64,000 bases of DNA, taken from Anoplolepis gracilipes (Eukaryota; Arthropoda; Insecta; Hymenoptera; Formicidae). The stretch's first letter is position 1, and each line of letters starts with the position of its first letter. Both the position numbers and the translations under genes were made by a program. The DNA is taken from positions 12,859,501 through 12,923,500 of the forward strand of contig NC_132978.1 in the NCBI RefSeq assembly GCF_047496725.1, written 5' to 3'. Positions 1 to 11,739 of this stretch are shown one piece after another. The notes under the pieces are model-generated. The model was not told the DNA's origin, made no database searches, and saw only the letters and a list, made by a program, of their open reading frames with translations.

Positions 1-84
1 GTCTAATGATATAGACTGTACATTGCAACTCAGCGAATGATATAGCAAGATACATTTCTAACATTGAAATAACAATTATTTATA

Positions 85-90
85 TTTATT
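85..90 (-). promoter_or_regulatory. Candidate poly(A) signal of the ataxin-10 gene
   Basis: TTTATT on the plus strand reads AATAAA on the minus strand, about 119 bases past the ataxin-10 stop codon. Spacing and strand fit a 3' end signal. The area is AT-rich, so a chance match is possible. Confidence 0.4.
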
Positions 91-208
91 GTACCGATCA
101 CTGTATCTTTTATAGATACAAACAATTATGGAATAATAATTTAATTATATAAAGTAAATATTGAACTAATTATTTTTGATCACTGGTCGCAATCTTTCGG
201 GAAATAAT

Positions 209-3200
209 TCAAATTTTCCTATCGCGACGTAATGGAGCGATTCGAATCGAATTCCCATCCGCATCCTCGTGTAAAGTCAAGCCCATCTCTTGTAACATTG
301 GATTATCCGGCACACCCTCCTTTTTACAATTTCGAATGATATCTTGATTCTCAGGGTTTCCTTCACACAGATTTCTCAAAGCAAAGATGGTCCATTGCAA
401 TATAACTGTGTGGAAATTGTCGGTGATATAAGTAAACACGCGACTCGAGTAACAAAACGTAATAAAAAATTAGACTTACGTGGATTCCTCGCGTCTATGT
501 TGCAGCAATCTAAAAGTAATGGAATTCCGTCTATTTCGCGAAACTGAAATCACATAAATATATATTATATTTAAACATATTTATGTAAAAAAATATTCAA
601 ATGTCTCACAAGACACTTTTGTCCATATATAATTAAATAATGTAAAAAAAATAAATATTTTTGAATGATTAATGACGACGAATATATTAAAATTGAGATG
701 GTTGGCAAAAAGTTATCTGCATATGTATTATCACTCAAAAAATTGATTTTGCAACTTTAGTAAAAATTTTCTAGGTGTAAAAAATTAATTGAAACAGATA
801 AATTATTAGCAAATATTGCATATATTTTGCACTTAATTAATTTAAATGACAGAAACAGAATTTACATCTGTACTATTGGTGTAATTTAGACGGAAAATTT
901 TTCTGTGATGCCTATCTTTAAGACCTATTGTCGAGGACAATTATATTTGTGATTAATAGTTGGCAATGGGATTTAAATTTTCTAGAGGTATCGCTAGAAT
1001 ATTGCTGCTATAAATTTTATACGTGACAAACGATATTCTAACAGATACAAAAAAAGTAGCGATAAATTTTAATTGAGACATGTAGAAATCTATCTACATT
1101 AGCAAAATATTTTTTTTGAGTGATGACTGCAGTAGTCTGCATCTCATCCTTTGGGAAACTAGATTAGCATTCCGTCCGCAGGCTCTCGTATGTTGGTGCT
1201 TTGGCGATTATCACTACTAATTATTTATCTGTCAATATACGTGCGACGTGGACTTTGTCATCTCGTGGATTTGCTAAACTCGCAGGGTTAACATATCAGA
1301 TTTCGATCATTTTGCCGCATCTCTCAGCTAGATGGGATACTTAATTTCGTTTTGTCTGACGCGACAGGACGCCGATCTTTTGTTCGCGATATTCTGTATT
1401 ATCCACACGCGAGATTGTAATCAACGAGGGAGAAATATTGATTTGCTGTACCCGTCGTAACACATAACAAAAGTCAAATTTATATTTCGCAGCTATCGAG
1501 ATTCTTCACATTTAAAAATCACTTATCATTACACATGTGTACATGTACACATATAAGCGATGTATAATATAATACAGTTAATCGAGTGTATTGTATATTT
1601 GTAAAATAATAACCACAGTTTTATTCAGTAAAAAAATCTATCGTAAAATTAATAAATAATAAATTATTAATAAAGTTTAATAATACACACATATAATAAT
1701 TAGATGAGAATTATGTGTTTTTTACTATTTAAAGAAATTAAAAAAACTATCTTTTGATAAAATTTTAATTAATAATTTATTGTAATAGATATCTAAAATA
1801 TCTGTATAATGGAGAGAAGATTGACCTTTTTAAAACTGAATTATTTACAGTTGTTAATATGTGTGTAACACTTGGTGGTTTCGTATACTTGAGCATATAA
1901 TAAAATATTATTTCAAATAATTTCTTTTATAAGACGTTATATAACATGTTATAATATCCTATATTTAAGTTTAATATCTTAACATATATATATTCTTTCC
2001 TGAAGCACATGTTGTGTATCAAAATTAAATAATGAAAAGATAAAGATGGATGTCTAAGCTCAGAGTAGTCAAAATCTATTTATATGGAAAAACTACTTAA
2101 ATATTACTACATACACGTTCATTTATCAATAATATATTGTGCAATTTTATAATAAAAATATATATATTAGACATTTCAGAGTCAAAATACTTTAGCTTTT
2201 TCATTATGTGACTCTTGAGTGTCACAACTGTTTTAACAGTACACTCGAATCAAGCGTTCAAGATTAATAAGAAATGTTCTTTATCGACATCAGGTACATT
2301 TTATAAATTTGTACAAAAATTTAATATTTAACAAAAAATTGTATGTAATTGTACTTACGAGATCTTGACACATTTTGTTTTTGTATACCATATTTGCAAT
2401 AACTTGTATTAATCCTGCTTTAAAACCATATGCAGGATGATCTTGCAGATCGCACTTGGTTATCGTTGGTTCAGCATCATATTTTACCGAATTTATATCA
2501 ATTGTTCTTTCTCGAGCATTTGGTGCCACTTGACTTAAATTCGTTATTGGGGTAAAATAATTATCTCCTTCCTTTCCCACCATGTGTAAAGACATCAAGA
2601 GATCTATAAAAATGTGTCATAGATTTTTATATCTCTGATCAGATTGTATTGGAAATTGATGTACTTACATTTGCAATTAATAAGCAACGGCCTGGCATTT
2701 TTTGCAAACTTGTATTGCGTAGTAAGAAGCCCCAAAATGTTAAGAATAAGAACAACTTCTGTAGGTTCTATGCTGTCCACATATGTGTCTACAGTTTTTA
2801 AAATGAGATCACTATTCTTACAAAACGTTAGCGCTAGAAACTCAGCCTGGTCATCTGTGAGCACTGTATTGTGATCAGATTGCCAAGACTCCCAGAGTTC
2901 ATTGTAAATAATTTCCAATAAATCTAACTTTTCACTAATGGACATATTACTATATATATTCTCAAATGAATTTGATCGCTGTAATAGGCGCAATAACGCA
3001 TCCTTTGCAGATGTAAAACCTTCATTAATAGGTTTTAATAAGTGCAAATATAGATCTTTTTCATTATTTGCAAAATAATTGTAATGTAATTCTTTTAACG
3101 CATTGTGTACATAAATGCATGCTGCGCTTACAAGAGGTTTGTGATCAGATTGCGTGCTATTCCTAAAAATAATTAAAAATAATTAAAATGAATTTTCACA

Positions 3201-3876
3201 GATACATTTGAAAAGTATTGAATATTTATATATAATTATATGTATAAACTTACAGAATAGCTTGTTTTAAATTATCACAGTCTAAACACCTTAGTGCATT
3301 GTTGTCTGCAGATGTTACACTTAAATATGCATATGTAAATAAATTAGATAAAAATTGAATGCTAAGCCTAAAGATATCTAGTTCACTGTCAGTCAAACAA
3401 TCTGTGGACTCGTGAGTTTTAATATAATTTACAGTCCACTTTATAACTCCATCATAAGGAAAATGAGAATCATGTGGATAGTCACAATCCTGTTTGTGTT
3501 CACTCTTAGCTAATTCATTATATAAATTTTTGTTGTATTCATCGGATTCTATATTTTCCAACGTGTGTTGTTTATATTTGTAGGTGTCGAGGCAAGAGTT
3601 ACCTAGACATTTCAAACATAAAATTTTAACCACATCCAGAGTGGTTTCGCTTACAAGTATCTGACATATCTGTGCTAAAATACTTGCATCAGGCAACATC
3701 CTAAAATATATGCATAACAATTAGTTGACATTATTATCCATAAATTTGTCGACATCATTTTATACATACTCTGACTCTTGTCTGGCAAAATATTTTGGTT
3801 TGACATTTTCTATTAATTGATCCCAATTTTTTTCCTTTATAATTATTCTTAATTTTTGCGAATTAATATGTGTCAT
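209..3876 (-). CDS. ATXN10: Ataxin-10 homologue, six coding exons, 517 aa
   Basis: Minus-strand gene whose exons join in phase: 3770-3876 (start ATG 3874-3876), 3254-3700, 2669-3162, 2359-2603, 480-543 and 209-405 (stop TGA 209-211). All five introns have GT donors (GTATG, then GTAAG four times) and AG acceptors. The coding sum is 1554 nt, or 517 aa, slightly above the roughly 475 aa of mammalian ataxin-10. The C-terminal ataxin-10 homology region is recognisable across the last two exons: IDGIPLLLDCCNIDARNP (about residues 435-452) followed by LQWTIFALRNLCEGNPENQ. The rest is helical and Leu-rich, as expected for an ARM-repeat-like cytoplasmic protein. Family knowledge links ataxin-10 to neuronal survival, O-GlcNAc transferase binding and cytokinesis; nothing in this sequence tests those roles. 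Intron 4 (544-2358) is about 1.8 kb and carries a MITE, whereas the other introns are about 70 bp. No frameshift or stop interrupts the model. Confidence 0.93.
732..1122 (+). mobile_element. MITE, CACTCAAAAAAA family, near full-length copy in ataxin-10 intron 4
   Basis: This 391-bp element is bounded by CACTCAAAAAAT on the left and its inverted counterpart TTTTTTTTGAGTG on the right. The interior is shared with copies near 15.7, 23.7, 24.1, 42.9 and 50.0 kb, for example the strings ATTTTCTAGGTGTAAAAAAT, AATGGGATTTAAATTTTCTA and ACAGATACAAAAA. It has no coding capacity. I could not fix a target-site duplication, so the superfamily stays open. It lies wholly inside the largest intron of ataxin-10. 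Confidence 0.85.
1535..1552. repeat. 18-bp perfect palindrome
   Basis: ATGTGTACATGTACACAT equals its own reverse complement. It lies in ataxin-10 intron 4. It may be no more than an alternating purine-pyrimidine tract. Confidence 0.6.
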
Positions 3877-4388
3877 TTTTTAAAATAAAAATTCGTCACT
3901 ATTTATTTACTTATTGCTTGAATAAAGGTTATACATCTTACACGAGTGCACGAATGACACATGACCACAGACCTTTGACTATATAAGTATAGACCGCTAG
4001 TTGCTATGTTCTGGTTGTCAAATAAGAGCGCCATCAGTGACCAAGAACTAAAAATTAGATACAGTTTGTGCTTGTGATTTAATGGAGATATGTATATAGT
4101 CAAAGCCACAGACTGTGTGATCAATAGATAATATAAATATTTGTATAAATAATTGGTTGAATATGATTGGTCCAATCTTTCAGCGCTAGCCAATCATCGT
4201 GCGAAATAAGACGTGAGCTCTGTTGGAAATACGCCCTGAGATCCACCAGTCATTACGTCAATGTCATTGGGCTCCCCGCCATTTGCCGCCATTGCATTCA
4301 ACTCTCCGCGACTCGTCGTGACTGGCGTTTGTGTCAAGTCGGCATTTCGCGTACCATTTACCTTCATTTGTATTAAAAACGAAGCAAG
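3877..4388. promoter_or_regulatory. Shared divergent promoter and PSMA5 5' UTR exon
   Basis: The ataxin-10 ATG (minus) and the probable PSMA5 first exon (plus) are separated by only a few hundred bases, so one interval must serve both. No TATA box is evident. GCCGCCATT-type motifs occur at about 4279-4295 (CGCCATTTGCCGCCATTGC), resembling YY1/PHO-like sites. A splice donor, AAGCAAG|GTAAGC, at 4388/4389 fits the end of a non-coding PSMA5 exon that splices to the acceptor TTTCAAG just before the PSMA5 ATG at 4845. Transcription start sites cannot be placed from sequence alone. Confidence 0.6.
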
Positions 4389-4844
4389 GTAAGCTATAAT
4401 TTACTTCCTAAAAATATATTACGCTAAGTATTGTATTTATTACAATTAGGCTACGTAAATAGAACGCTCGATTTTGTTTTGCTATGTCATTGTTGGTTAA
4501 CCGACTTATTTAGTTTGTACTGTTAGTTTAAACTTTTATACGTTTCTACTCTGATAATCGAGCATTTTAACTTGATATTATAATTGTATTGCAGATTTTT
4601 CCATAATTTTGAAACTTTAGTGAATTTATTTGCTGCTTGTAATGATGCTTAACCTCAAATTTCGTATGTTTAGCATTTGTCCAAAAAGTTATTGGTCTAA
4701 ATTTACACTCATATATTATCATCATCTTGACAATTTGAAAGATTAGATAGATACCTGAATATAATTTAAGTTAAAGTATTTGTATAGATATGATAAAAAT
4801 TTTGATTTATGTATCTAACTTATAAATCTTTTGTTTGTTTCAAG

Positions 4845-5647
4845 ATGTTTCTAACACGTTCAGAATACGATCGTGGAGTAAATACTTTCTCGCCGGAGGG
4901 AAGATTATTTCAAGTGGAATATGCTATAGAAGCCATAAAACTTGGCTCTACTGCCATTGGAATTGCAACAACAGAAGGAGTTGTTCTAGCGGTAGAAAAA
5001 CGCATCACTTCTACTTTAATGGAGCCAACAACTGTAGAAAAGATTGTAGAAATTGATAGACATATAGGATGTGCTGCGTCTGGCTTAATGGCTGATTCGC
5101 GAACAATGATCGATAGAGCTCGAGTTGAATGTCAGAATCATTGGTTCGTCTACAACGAAAGAATGACAGTAGAATCGACTGCCCAAGCGGTATCTAATTT
5201 AGCTATACAATTTGGAGATAGCGATGACGATGGCACTGCTATGTCTAGACCATTTGGTGTAGCAATGTTATTTGCCGGGATTGACGAGAAAGGTCCACAG
5301 TTGTACCATATGGATCCATCCGGGACTTTTGTTCAGTTTGACGCAAAAGCTATAGGATCTGGTAGCGAAGGAGCTCAACAAAACCTTCAAGAAGTATATC
5401 ATAAGGTAATTTATTATATTATTAAATCAATTTAAATATATTTATCTTTATATTACAATCAATATAATCATTCTTGTAGTCTATGACGCTTAAGGAAGCA
5501 TTGAAAGCTGCGCTAACAATACTAAAACAAGTTATGGAAGAAAAACTGAATGATACCAATATCGAAGTGATGACAATGACTCCTGGACAATTATTTCATA
5601 TGTTTATTAAAGCAGAATTACAAGAGGTGATTAAAGATATTGCTTAA
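4845..5647 (+). CDS. PSMA5: Proteasome subunit alpha type-5 (20S core), 242 aa
   Basis: Two coding exons, 4845-5405 (187 codons) and 5480-5647, are separated by a 74-bp intron (AAG|GTAATT ... TTGTAG|TCT) in phase 0. The product is an alpha-ring subunit of the 20S proteasome, a structural and gating subunit rather than a catalytic one. The protein opens MFLTRSEYDRG and carries the proteasome alpha-type signature NTFSPEGRLFQVEYA at residues 13-27. Further family hallmarks are VEKRIT, HIGCAASGL, RPFGVA, HMDPSGTF and the C-terminal ALTILKQVMEEKLN segment. The length of 242 aa matches the usual 241 aa. I start at 4845, not at the upstream in-frame ATG at 4809, because a TTTCAAG acceptor ends at 4844 and MFLTRSEYDRG is the conserved N terminus. 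The protein appears intact and functional. Confidence 0.97.
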
Positions 5648-5931
5648 AAATATACAAAGTATTATAAACGATTTTCATTATACAGAGAGGATCATGGAGA
5701 GGTTGAATTTCTTACTTAGAGCAGCATAATTGTAAATTATATCGCTATAGGAAAATGCTTTACTTTTATATATTTAACACTCTCATTTTTATCATTTTTA
5801 GAAAGACATTAAAAAATGAAGCTATACACACATACACACACTTAAATACATGTATATATTTTTTATTTGTAATATTTGCTTTCTAAAGATAAAAGAGAAT
5901 GTCAAATATAATATATAGAATTGAAAATAGA

Positions 5932-5937
5932 AATAAA
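5932..5937 (+). promoter_or_regulatory. Candidate poly(A) signal of PSMA5
   Basis: AATAAA lies 285 bases past the PSMA5 stop on the same strand. It is the first canonical hexamer I noticed downstream. The region is AT-rich, so this remains tentative. Confidence 0.35.
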
Positions 5938-6236
5938 CGAAGAATTAAACAATTAAATATATATACAGAAGTAAAGCATATGTTATAAAATTGATTTAAA
6001 TCTCTTTTATGAACTCAACATATATGTTCTCTTTTTACATACACGCATATACAGAAGTAAAGCATTTGCCAACAGGCATAAAATGGATTTATAATCTCTT
6101 TTAAAATGAATCTGCAACTCCTTTCATATTATATTCCTAATATCCTTCTTATATATAAAATAAGTACTTTAACATAAAAAGAAAATTTAATTTCTGCATC
6201 TCACAAACATAATACATTTTACAATGTTTTATATAT

Positions 6237-6244
<8 letters not shown>

Positions 6245-6274
<30 letters not shown>
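6245..6274. repeat. (AT)n microsatellite
   Basis: About 15 AT units downstream of PSMA5, next to ACACAC and TGTACATGTGTATATACATG stretches. Confidence 0.9.
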
Positions 6275-6279
<5 letters not shown>

Positions 6280-6346
6280 TGTGTATATACATGATATATT
6301 TATTTTTGGATTTAGTAATGATACAAATATTTACTATTCAATTTAG

Positions 6347-6445
6347 TTGATAGACTTTGGTGTCACATCGGAGGAAGATGTCACGAAACCGACAAGCGGT
6401 AACTCCTTTCCAATACCTCAGCCTACTGTTTCCCTCAACGGATAA
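6347..6445 (+). CDS. Candidate orphan terminal exon, 32 codons, unidentified
   Basis: After an acceptor-like sequence (TATTCAATTTAG, ending at 6346), one frame stays open for 32 codons and then stops (TAA 6443-6445). The peptide begins LIDFGVTSEEDVTKP and ends PIPQPTVSLNG. The patch is clearly richer in GC than its AT-rich surroundings, and the peptide has a balanced, protein-like composition. I do not recognise the protein and see no companion exon between 5,648 and 6,346. It could be the last exon of a plus-strand gene whose other exons lie elsewhere, an alternative 3' exon joined to the phase-0 PSMA5 donor at 5405, a pseudogene remnant, or chance. A different frame over the same bases is open for 63 codons, which lowers confidence. 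Confidence 0.25.
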   Translation: MIDFGVTSEEDVTKPTSGNSFPIPQPTVSLNG

Positions 6446-8444
6446 CCAAGAAAACGTTCCAATTTCTTTCTTCAGATACTCCTACGCTCCATACTTGCTT
6501 ATTCCTGTATGTATTATTTTCATTCATTATTCCCATTTATTATTTTGATATTTTTCCATAAAGTTTAAATGAAAGAATTTTAATTCAAAGCTATATGTTT
6601 ATGTATTGAAAAAATTATTTTTGCAATAATGCAGCTGCGTTCTTTTTTTATAAAATTATTTGTTAACGGATCAGAGATAAGGAGTTTTTTGTTTGACGTT
6701 ATATCGTGCATGTCGAAAAATAACGTTGAAAAAAATTGAAACGATAGAGATACTTTTTGTCGCGAACGATGGTGTAACGCAATGAACATTCAGATCGATT
6801 CGTTGTTAAATTCGTAGCGATCGGAAATGAGTGCGCGACGGATGGCTCGTTTTCGATTAAAAGCCGTCCGCCGCGACTGAATGCGCGTATCCGAAATCAA
6901 TAATTAATTTTGCCGGCTAGCCGAGAACGGGGCGAAATGGCTTGGCGGAAATGGTCGGATACCGCTTGGGTTGGATGCTGCGATGCCCCGATAAAACGTC
7001 CCTTTTTATCCCGTTCTCTCGGCTGCCAGATTATTGGATATTATTCCATTTCAAGCGTTCAATCCCGCTACGATTCGCTCGCTTGGATTCCCACGGGGGG
7101 TTTCCCTGTCGCCTATTGATTGCACTGAACTCTTAAAATGTATATGTATATTTCTGTAACGCTACTGAAATTGTACATTTTCATCGCGCTATGCCTGGCA
7201 TGCACAAGCATATTGCACGAATCGAATAAAAAAAAAAAAAACCACGGCTCTTTTCATTGCGTTGAAGACTGCCTCGTGTAAGATGCGTTTCTTTCTCGAG
7301 CATGCTTAATAGCGGGGAAAGTCTAATATAACAATAATTAGTAGAAATTTTTATTACGATTTGAAAATGAGAGAGTGTAACAATACTAATACATTATTTA
7401 ATATTTAAAGACGATGTATTCACAATAATAGAGAGAAAGAGAGAAAAAGATGTTTTAAAAACAATCTCATTTGTCTCAACCATGTATAATAACTGTATAC
7501 AAAAAAAAAAAAAAAAATATTGATAAATTTTTGACCGTGTAACATAGTTTAATAAACGATTTCGCGAAATTATTTCGGCCAAAAAAGAAGCCCGGGAACA
7601 ATACGGGTGCGCGAGACATGGCACGGTCGTGGATTATTGAGGGTAAATCGCTTGGTGGAAGCGATATAGGGGTTCGAGCAAGACTAAGAGACTAAGGTAA
7701 ACGGAGTGAGGAGGAGAGGTCGATTCAAGCACAGCCGAGAAGGACTGGTAATTAACTGCGACGAGAGGGAGAAGCGGCGGGATAGTCCCGTTTGAGTCCC
7801 TGAGAATCCCCAGGGACCTGACCCGTCGTATCAGACGCCAAACACTCACTCCCACACATCGAGCTCGTCGTCCTCGAAGCGCGCTGCCACGTTCAAGTTT
7901 CGCGCTACGATAATTGCTTTCGCTTCACAGTCTCGCTACCGACGCTCTTGCCACAGCGACGATGTGGATAAGAGAACTCGCTCTACGCAAGCTTTTCGCA
8001 AACCAACATGGAACGGGAACGTTGAAACGTTCAAGTGGAAGTAGATAATGACGGCAGAAATTTCGAGTTTACGCGACGGGCTCTCTTTATTTCCACGAGA
8101 AAGCCATCGAGTATCTTCTTTTCAAAAATATGGTATTATATATGGTATATTTTAATCAGAAAAGAGTTGCATATTTTAACGCAATCTCGGAAAGAATCTT
8201 TTCGTGCTTTTTCATGCGATTCGATTCATATTATGCCAGACATAGCACGACAAAAATTTACAATTTCAGTAACTTTACAAAAAATATATTCAAACAACTG
8301 TCGACATTTCTATTGAAATATATAAATAATTAAAAATTTTACTTTTCAAAAAGAGTAAGCTTGCGTTGGTAAAAATTTGCTTATCTTAAAATAATTACGA
8401 ATGATTGTATAAAATATTATATTTAGGAAGAAAAGTATTAAATG

Positions 8445-8490
<46 letters not shown>

Positions 8491-8930
8491 TAATAATAAT
8501 TAATATTCCTCACAACTGTTACCGCGTGGAAGATTACGAAACAATGATTATGCAGATCCGGAAATAAGATGCGCGTCGCGAACTACTTCCGTTAGACGAG
8601 CGAAACAAGAGCGAGACAGTAGCAACGGTGCATCGCGCAACAAACTTTCTTCCTTATTATTACCAAAGAGCGCCGATAGAAAACCGGAAGTGCATACGGC
8701 ATCTTTCGACGTAGGAAAAGGAGCTTGATATCTGTGTGCGCGCGGAGCTATAATTCACGCATCGCAGAATCGTTGTCATTTTTTTCACTTTCACGGAGAG
8801 CCGGTCGTTCGCCCAACACACGGTCTCTCTTCTCGTTACATCGTTACACGTATACTTACATTGCATGTGCGCACACAACATACACCAACGTCTAACAATG
8901 TTCGCGTTCTTAGTTTGGCGATATTTAATG

Positions 8931-8969
<39 letters not shown>

Positions 8970-9446
8970 TATTTTTATTACATGCAAACTAATGTACAAC
9001 GAGTGATATACGGCAGTAGTATACTGCTTAACGTATTTGCAAATAAAATAAAGGAATTTTAGCTAGCTATTTAGGTACTATAAAATACAAAATATAAGCA
9101 TGCGATCGGCTAGATCGTTAGGTCCAGTGGCAGCGAATTTTATGGTACCATATATATACACATAATTTCATCGACCACTGACTAATCCTATCGTTAGGCC
9201 GTTATGTTGTATCCTAATAATGTGCCACCTTAGTACATCCGATATTAGAAATTGCATGTAACGAGGGGACGGGAACGGACGGATTTTACGATAGTTTTCT
9301 GTAGTATTGCATCATTATCGATTTCTCTTCATGTTTGATAATACTACATGTAATTTGTTAGAATTTTTTGCCACGTGTAAATGGACGCGGAAGTGAGATT
9401 TTATTAGCGGTTAAACGAGCTCTAAGAAATGTTTACTGGATTATTT

Positions 9447-9483
<37 letters not shown>

Positions 9484-9814
9484 AAAGTCTAATAGAGTAT
9501 GATCTACAATGGACATTTTAATCTTTCTTTCTATTTAATTGCGCGTGAGTTTCAATTACGCCCCGGCAACGGGGACTGATAATATCGATAGGAAATCTGA
9601 GTAAAGCCAGCTGTCCGTCCTGTATAATGAAATAGGAAATTTGTTCGTTAATGTAGTCGACCCCAATTTCTCGTCAGAAATATTTTATTATTTATATCTT
9701 TATTATTATTATCCCTTCTCTCTCTATATACAGAGAAGAATATTCATGATCGAATTAAATGAATTAAGTGAATTAAGGCAAATTTTATACATACGGAATA
9801 ATAATTTGAGACTA
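6446..9814. other. Intergenic stretch without a recognisable gene
   Basis: I find no exon with family similarity here. The stretch holds A-tracts near 7231 and 7501, an (AT)n run at 8460-8487, an (AAT)n run at 8931-8969 and a T-tract near 9449-9478. Between about 6,780 and 8,040 and again near 8,520-8,900 the base composition shifts toward GC with many CpGs, which may mark regulatory DNA, but no core promoter or splice pair could be assigned. Confidence 0.5.
8931..8969. repeat. (AAT)n microsatellite
   Basis: Thirteen TAA units. Any apparent polyisoleucine reading frame across it is an artefact of the repeat. Confidence 0.9.
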
Positions 9815-10156
9815 CTCTGAGGGGAAAAAAACACGGTTACAACCCACTTTGGGGCCCACGATTAGTAATCAAATTATTTGGATTGCTCATAACTAATTTT
9901 TGCAATTAGCTATTCTACTTATTTCAAAAAGATTTTTAAGTTATACTAGCCAATTCTCTCAATTAGTTCCGTCGATACGTCCAGTTACGCAAAGATAATT
10001 TTTACTTAAAGAGCACCAATCAAAATGTTAAGTTGCTTAACTAAAAAAAAAATAGTCAAAATTTCTCCCAAAGTAATTGCAATTTTTAGTTAGACGGAAT
10101 TGAAAGTAGATTATTTACGTAAAATTAGGGTTGTAACTTTTTTTTCCCCCCTAGAG
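9815..10156. mobile_element. MITE with TA target-site duplication, CTCTGAGGGG family
   Basis: This 342-bp non-coding element has terminal inverted repeats CTCTGAGGGGAAAAAAA (left) and TTTTTTTTCCCCCCTAGAG (right), followed inward by GGTTACAACCC and GGGTTGTAAC. It is flanked by TA on both sides (9813-9814 and 10157-10158), the signature of Tc1/mariner-type insertion. A single copy was noticed in the window. Confidence 0.8.
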
Positions 10157-11257
10157 TAATTGAATATTAGTTTAATATTGAAGAGAATTCGCTCATAAAT
10201 CACAACAATGTTTTCCACGTTCGAATATTTCGAGAGTCGTGAAATAAAATTCCCGAATCCATTTTTTGATCGCAATAAATCGAGTTGGTGAAAGGAGTGG
10301 CGATAGAAATCTGTGGGATACGTATGCCTCGTAGATATCCGCGTTGAAATATGACGTTTACATATGTACGCGGCAGACACGGGATGGAGAAAGTCATGCT
10401 TTCCTGAATGTGCGACGCGTGTATCTTAATTGCAACCGGGAGGCAGGGGAATTAAAAATCTCTCAAGAATCGAAAGTGCTCGCGGAAGTCCATGTAGCTT
10501 CTGTCTCGCTGGCAAAACAGCCGGCTTCCTTTTTATTTTTGCGTTCTTGCTGTCGGAAAAAAAAAAAAAAAAAAAACAAATGCGACGAAAATATAACGAC
10601 CTGCCGAGAAGCTAATATCAATAATACCATGCTCTTATCGTGTTTGCTAGAGCGGAAAGTGAACGCGGAAAGGATCGTCGTAATTTACATGCGAATTTCT
10701 TTAATCGTACTTTTTGGAAATTTTTTTATGTCCTTCGGATATGGTAACGCGTATAGAAATATCTTTTTCTCACCGACGATGGAACAATGAATTTAAAAGA
10801 GTGAAACTTTCTTCCATTCGTCTAAAGCAGTCAACGAAATTCTCTCGAGAAAGTAAATCTTGACGTTGATGTATATCACGCAATACGTTTCGGTGTGTGA
10901 ATTTACTTACGCATTACGCGCTAATGTATCGTTTTATGTATATGCGTATTATCTCATTTTTTTTTCTTGTTGGATAAGAAAAATATCATGGGATCTTAGA
11001 TTTGCTATAATATATCGGGATAAGGATCAAGAAAAGTAAGGTGTAATAAGGATAGAGCGTTTATTAAATCTTTCATATAAAAAGATATGTACTCTTTTCA
11101 CAATACGTTCTTCACTTAAATTATTTATTATAGGTACAACATTTCTCAGTATGATAAACATACTTCACAGCAATACTATGCACGAACATAACGGATTGCC
11201 GCGAACATTAAACGAATAATGTTCGTTGAAGCTTACATAAATTTGCTATGTCTTTTT

Positions 11258-11325
<68 letters not shown>

Positions 11326-11739
11326 TGTGCGTGAATCTATTAATTGTCGCGAAAAGTATCGAAAAATAAAGATAGAATAATCGATTCACCCACATCGCAA
11401 TATACAGCCCAAGAACATTTCGACCGAAATAATCTGTAGAATTGTCCGTTTTCTGAAAATATAAAACGTACAAAAATATATCGATAAACTCGTCAAGTAG
11501 TAAAGTTAGAGCTATAGGTAATCCGTTAATTGTATAATTATCATATTCCTCTGCTTACGATAATCTCGGGATAAGAATTTCTGCTTAAGCGAAATGACTA
11601 AAAATTTTCGATCAATTGCCGAGATCTCTGGAAGAATTTCTAGTCCAGCGAAATGATATATATACCGATTGGGAGAAAAGCGCGCGCAATCACATCGAAA
11701 GAGAAGGCCTCTCATGACCGTCGCTTCACGACGCGAACA
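10157..11739. other. Spacer downstream of the PV-repeat gene
   Basis: No gene recognised. The 148-codon open frame at 10344-10790 runs through an A-tract (10557-10576) and shows no domain, so I treat it as chance. A long (GA)n tract sits at 11261-11319. The 3' UTR of the minus-strand PV-repeat gene should lie just below 11740, but I could not place its poly(A) signal. Confidence 0.5.
11261..11319. repeat. (AG)n microsatellite, about 59 bp
   Basis: Uninterrupted AG dinucleotides, located beyond the 3' end of the PV-repeat gene. Confidence 0.95.

Noticed and set aside
4809..4811. Upstream in-frame ATG for PSMA5
   Set aside because: It lies inside the predicted intron before the acceptor ending at 4844. 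The conserved protein start is MFLTRSEYDRG at 4845.
5689..5727. Acceptor-like ATTATACAG followed by a short open frame after PSMA5
   Set aside because: PSMA5 is already complete at full family length, so this is most likely 3' UTR.
8865..9062. Frame with a polyisoleucine run
   Set aside because: It is produced by the (AAT)n microsatellite at 8931-8969.
10344..10790. 148-codon plus-strand frame
   Set aside because: It runs through an A20 tract read as polylysine and has no recognisable domain.
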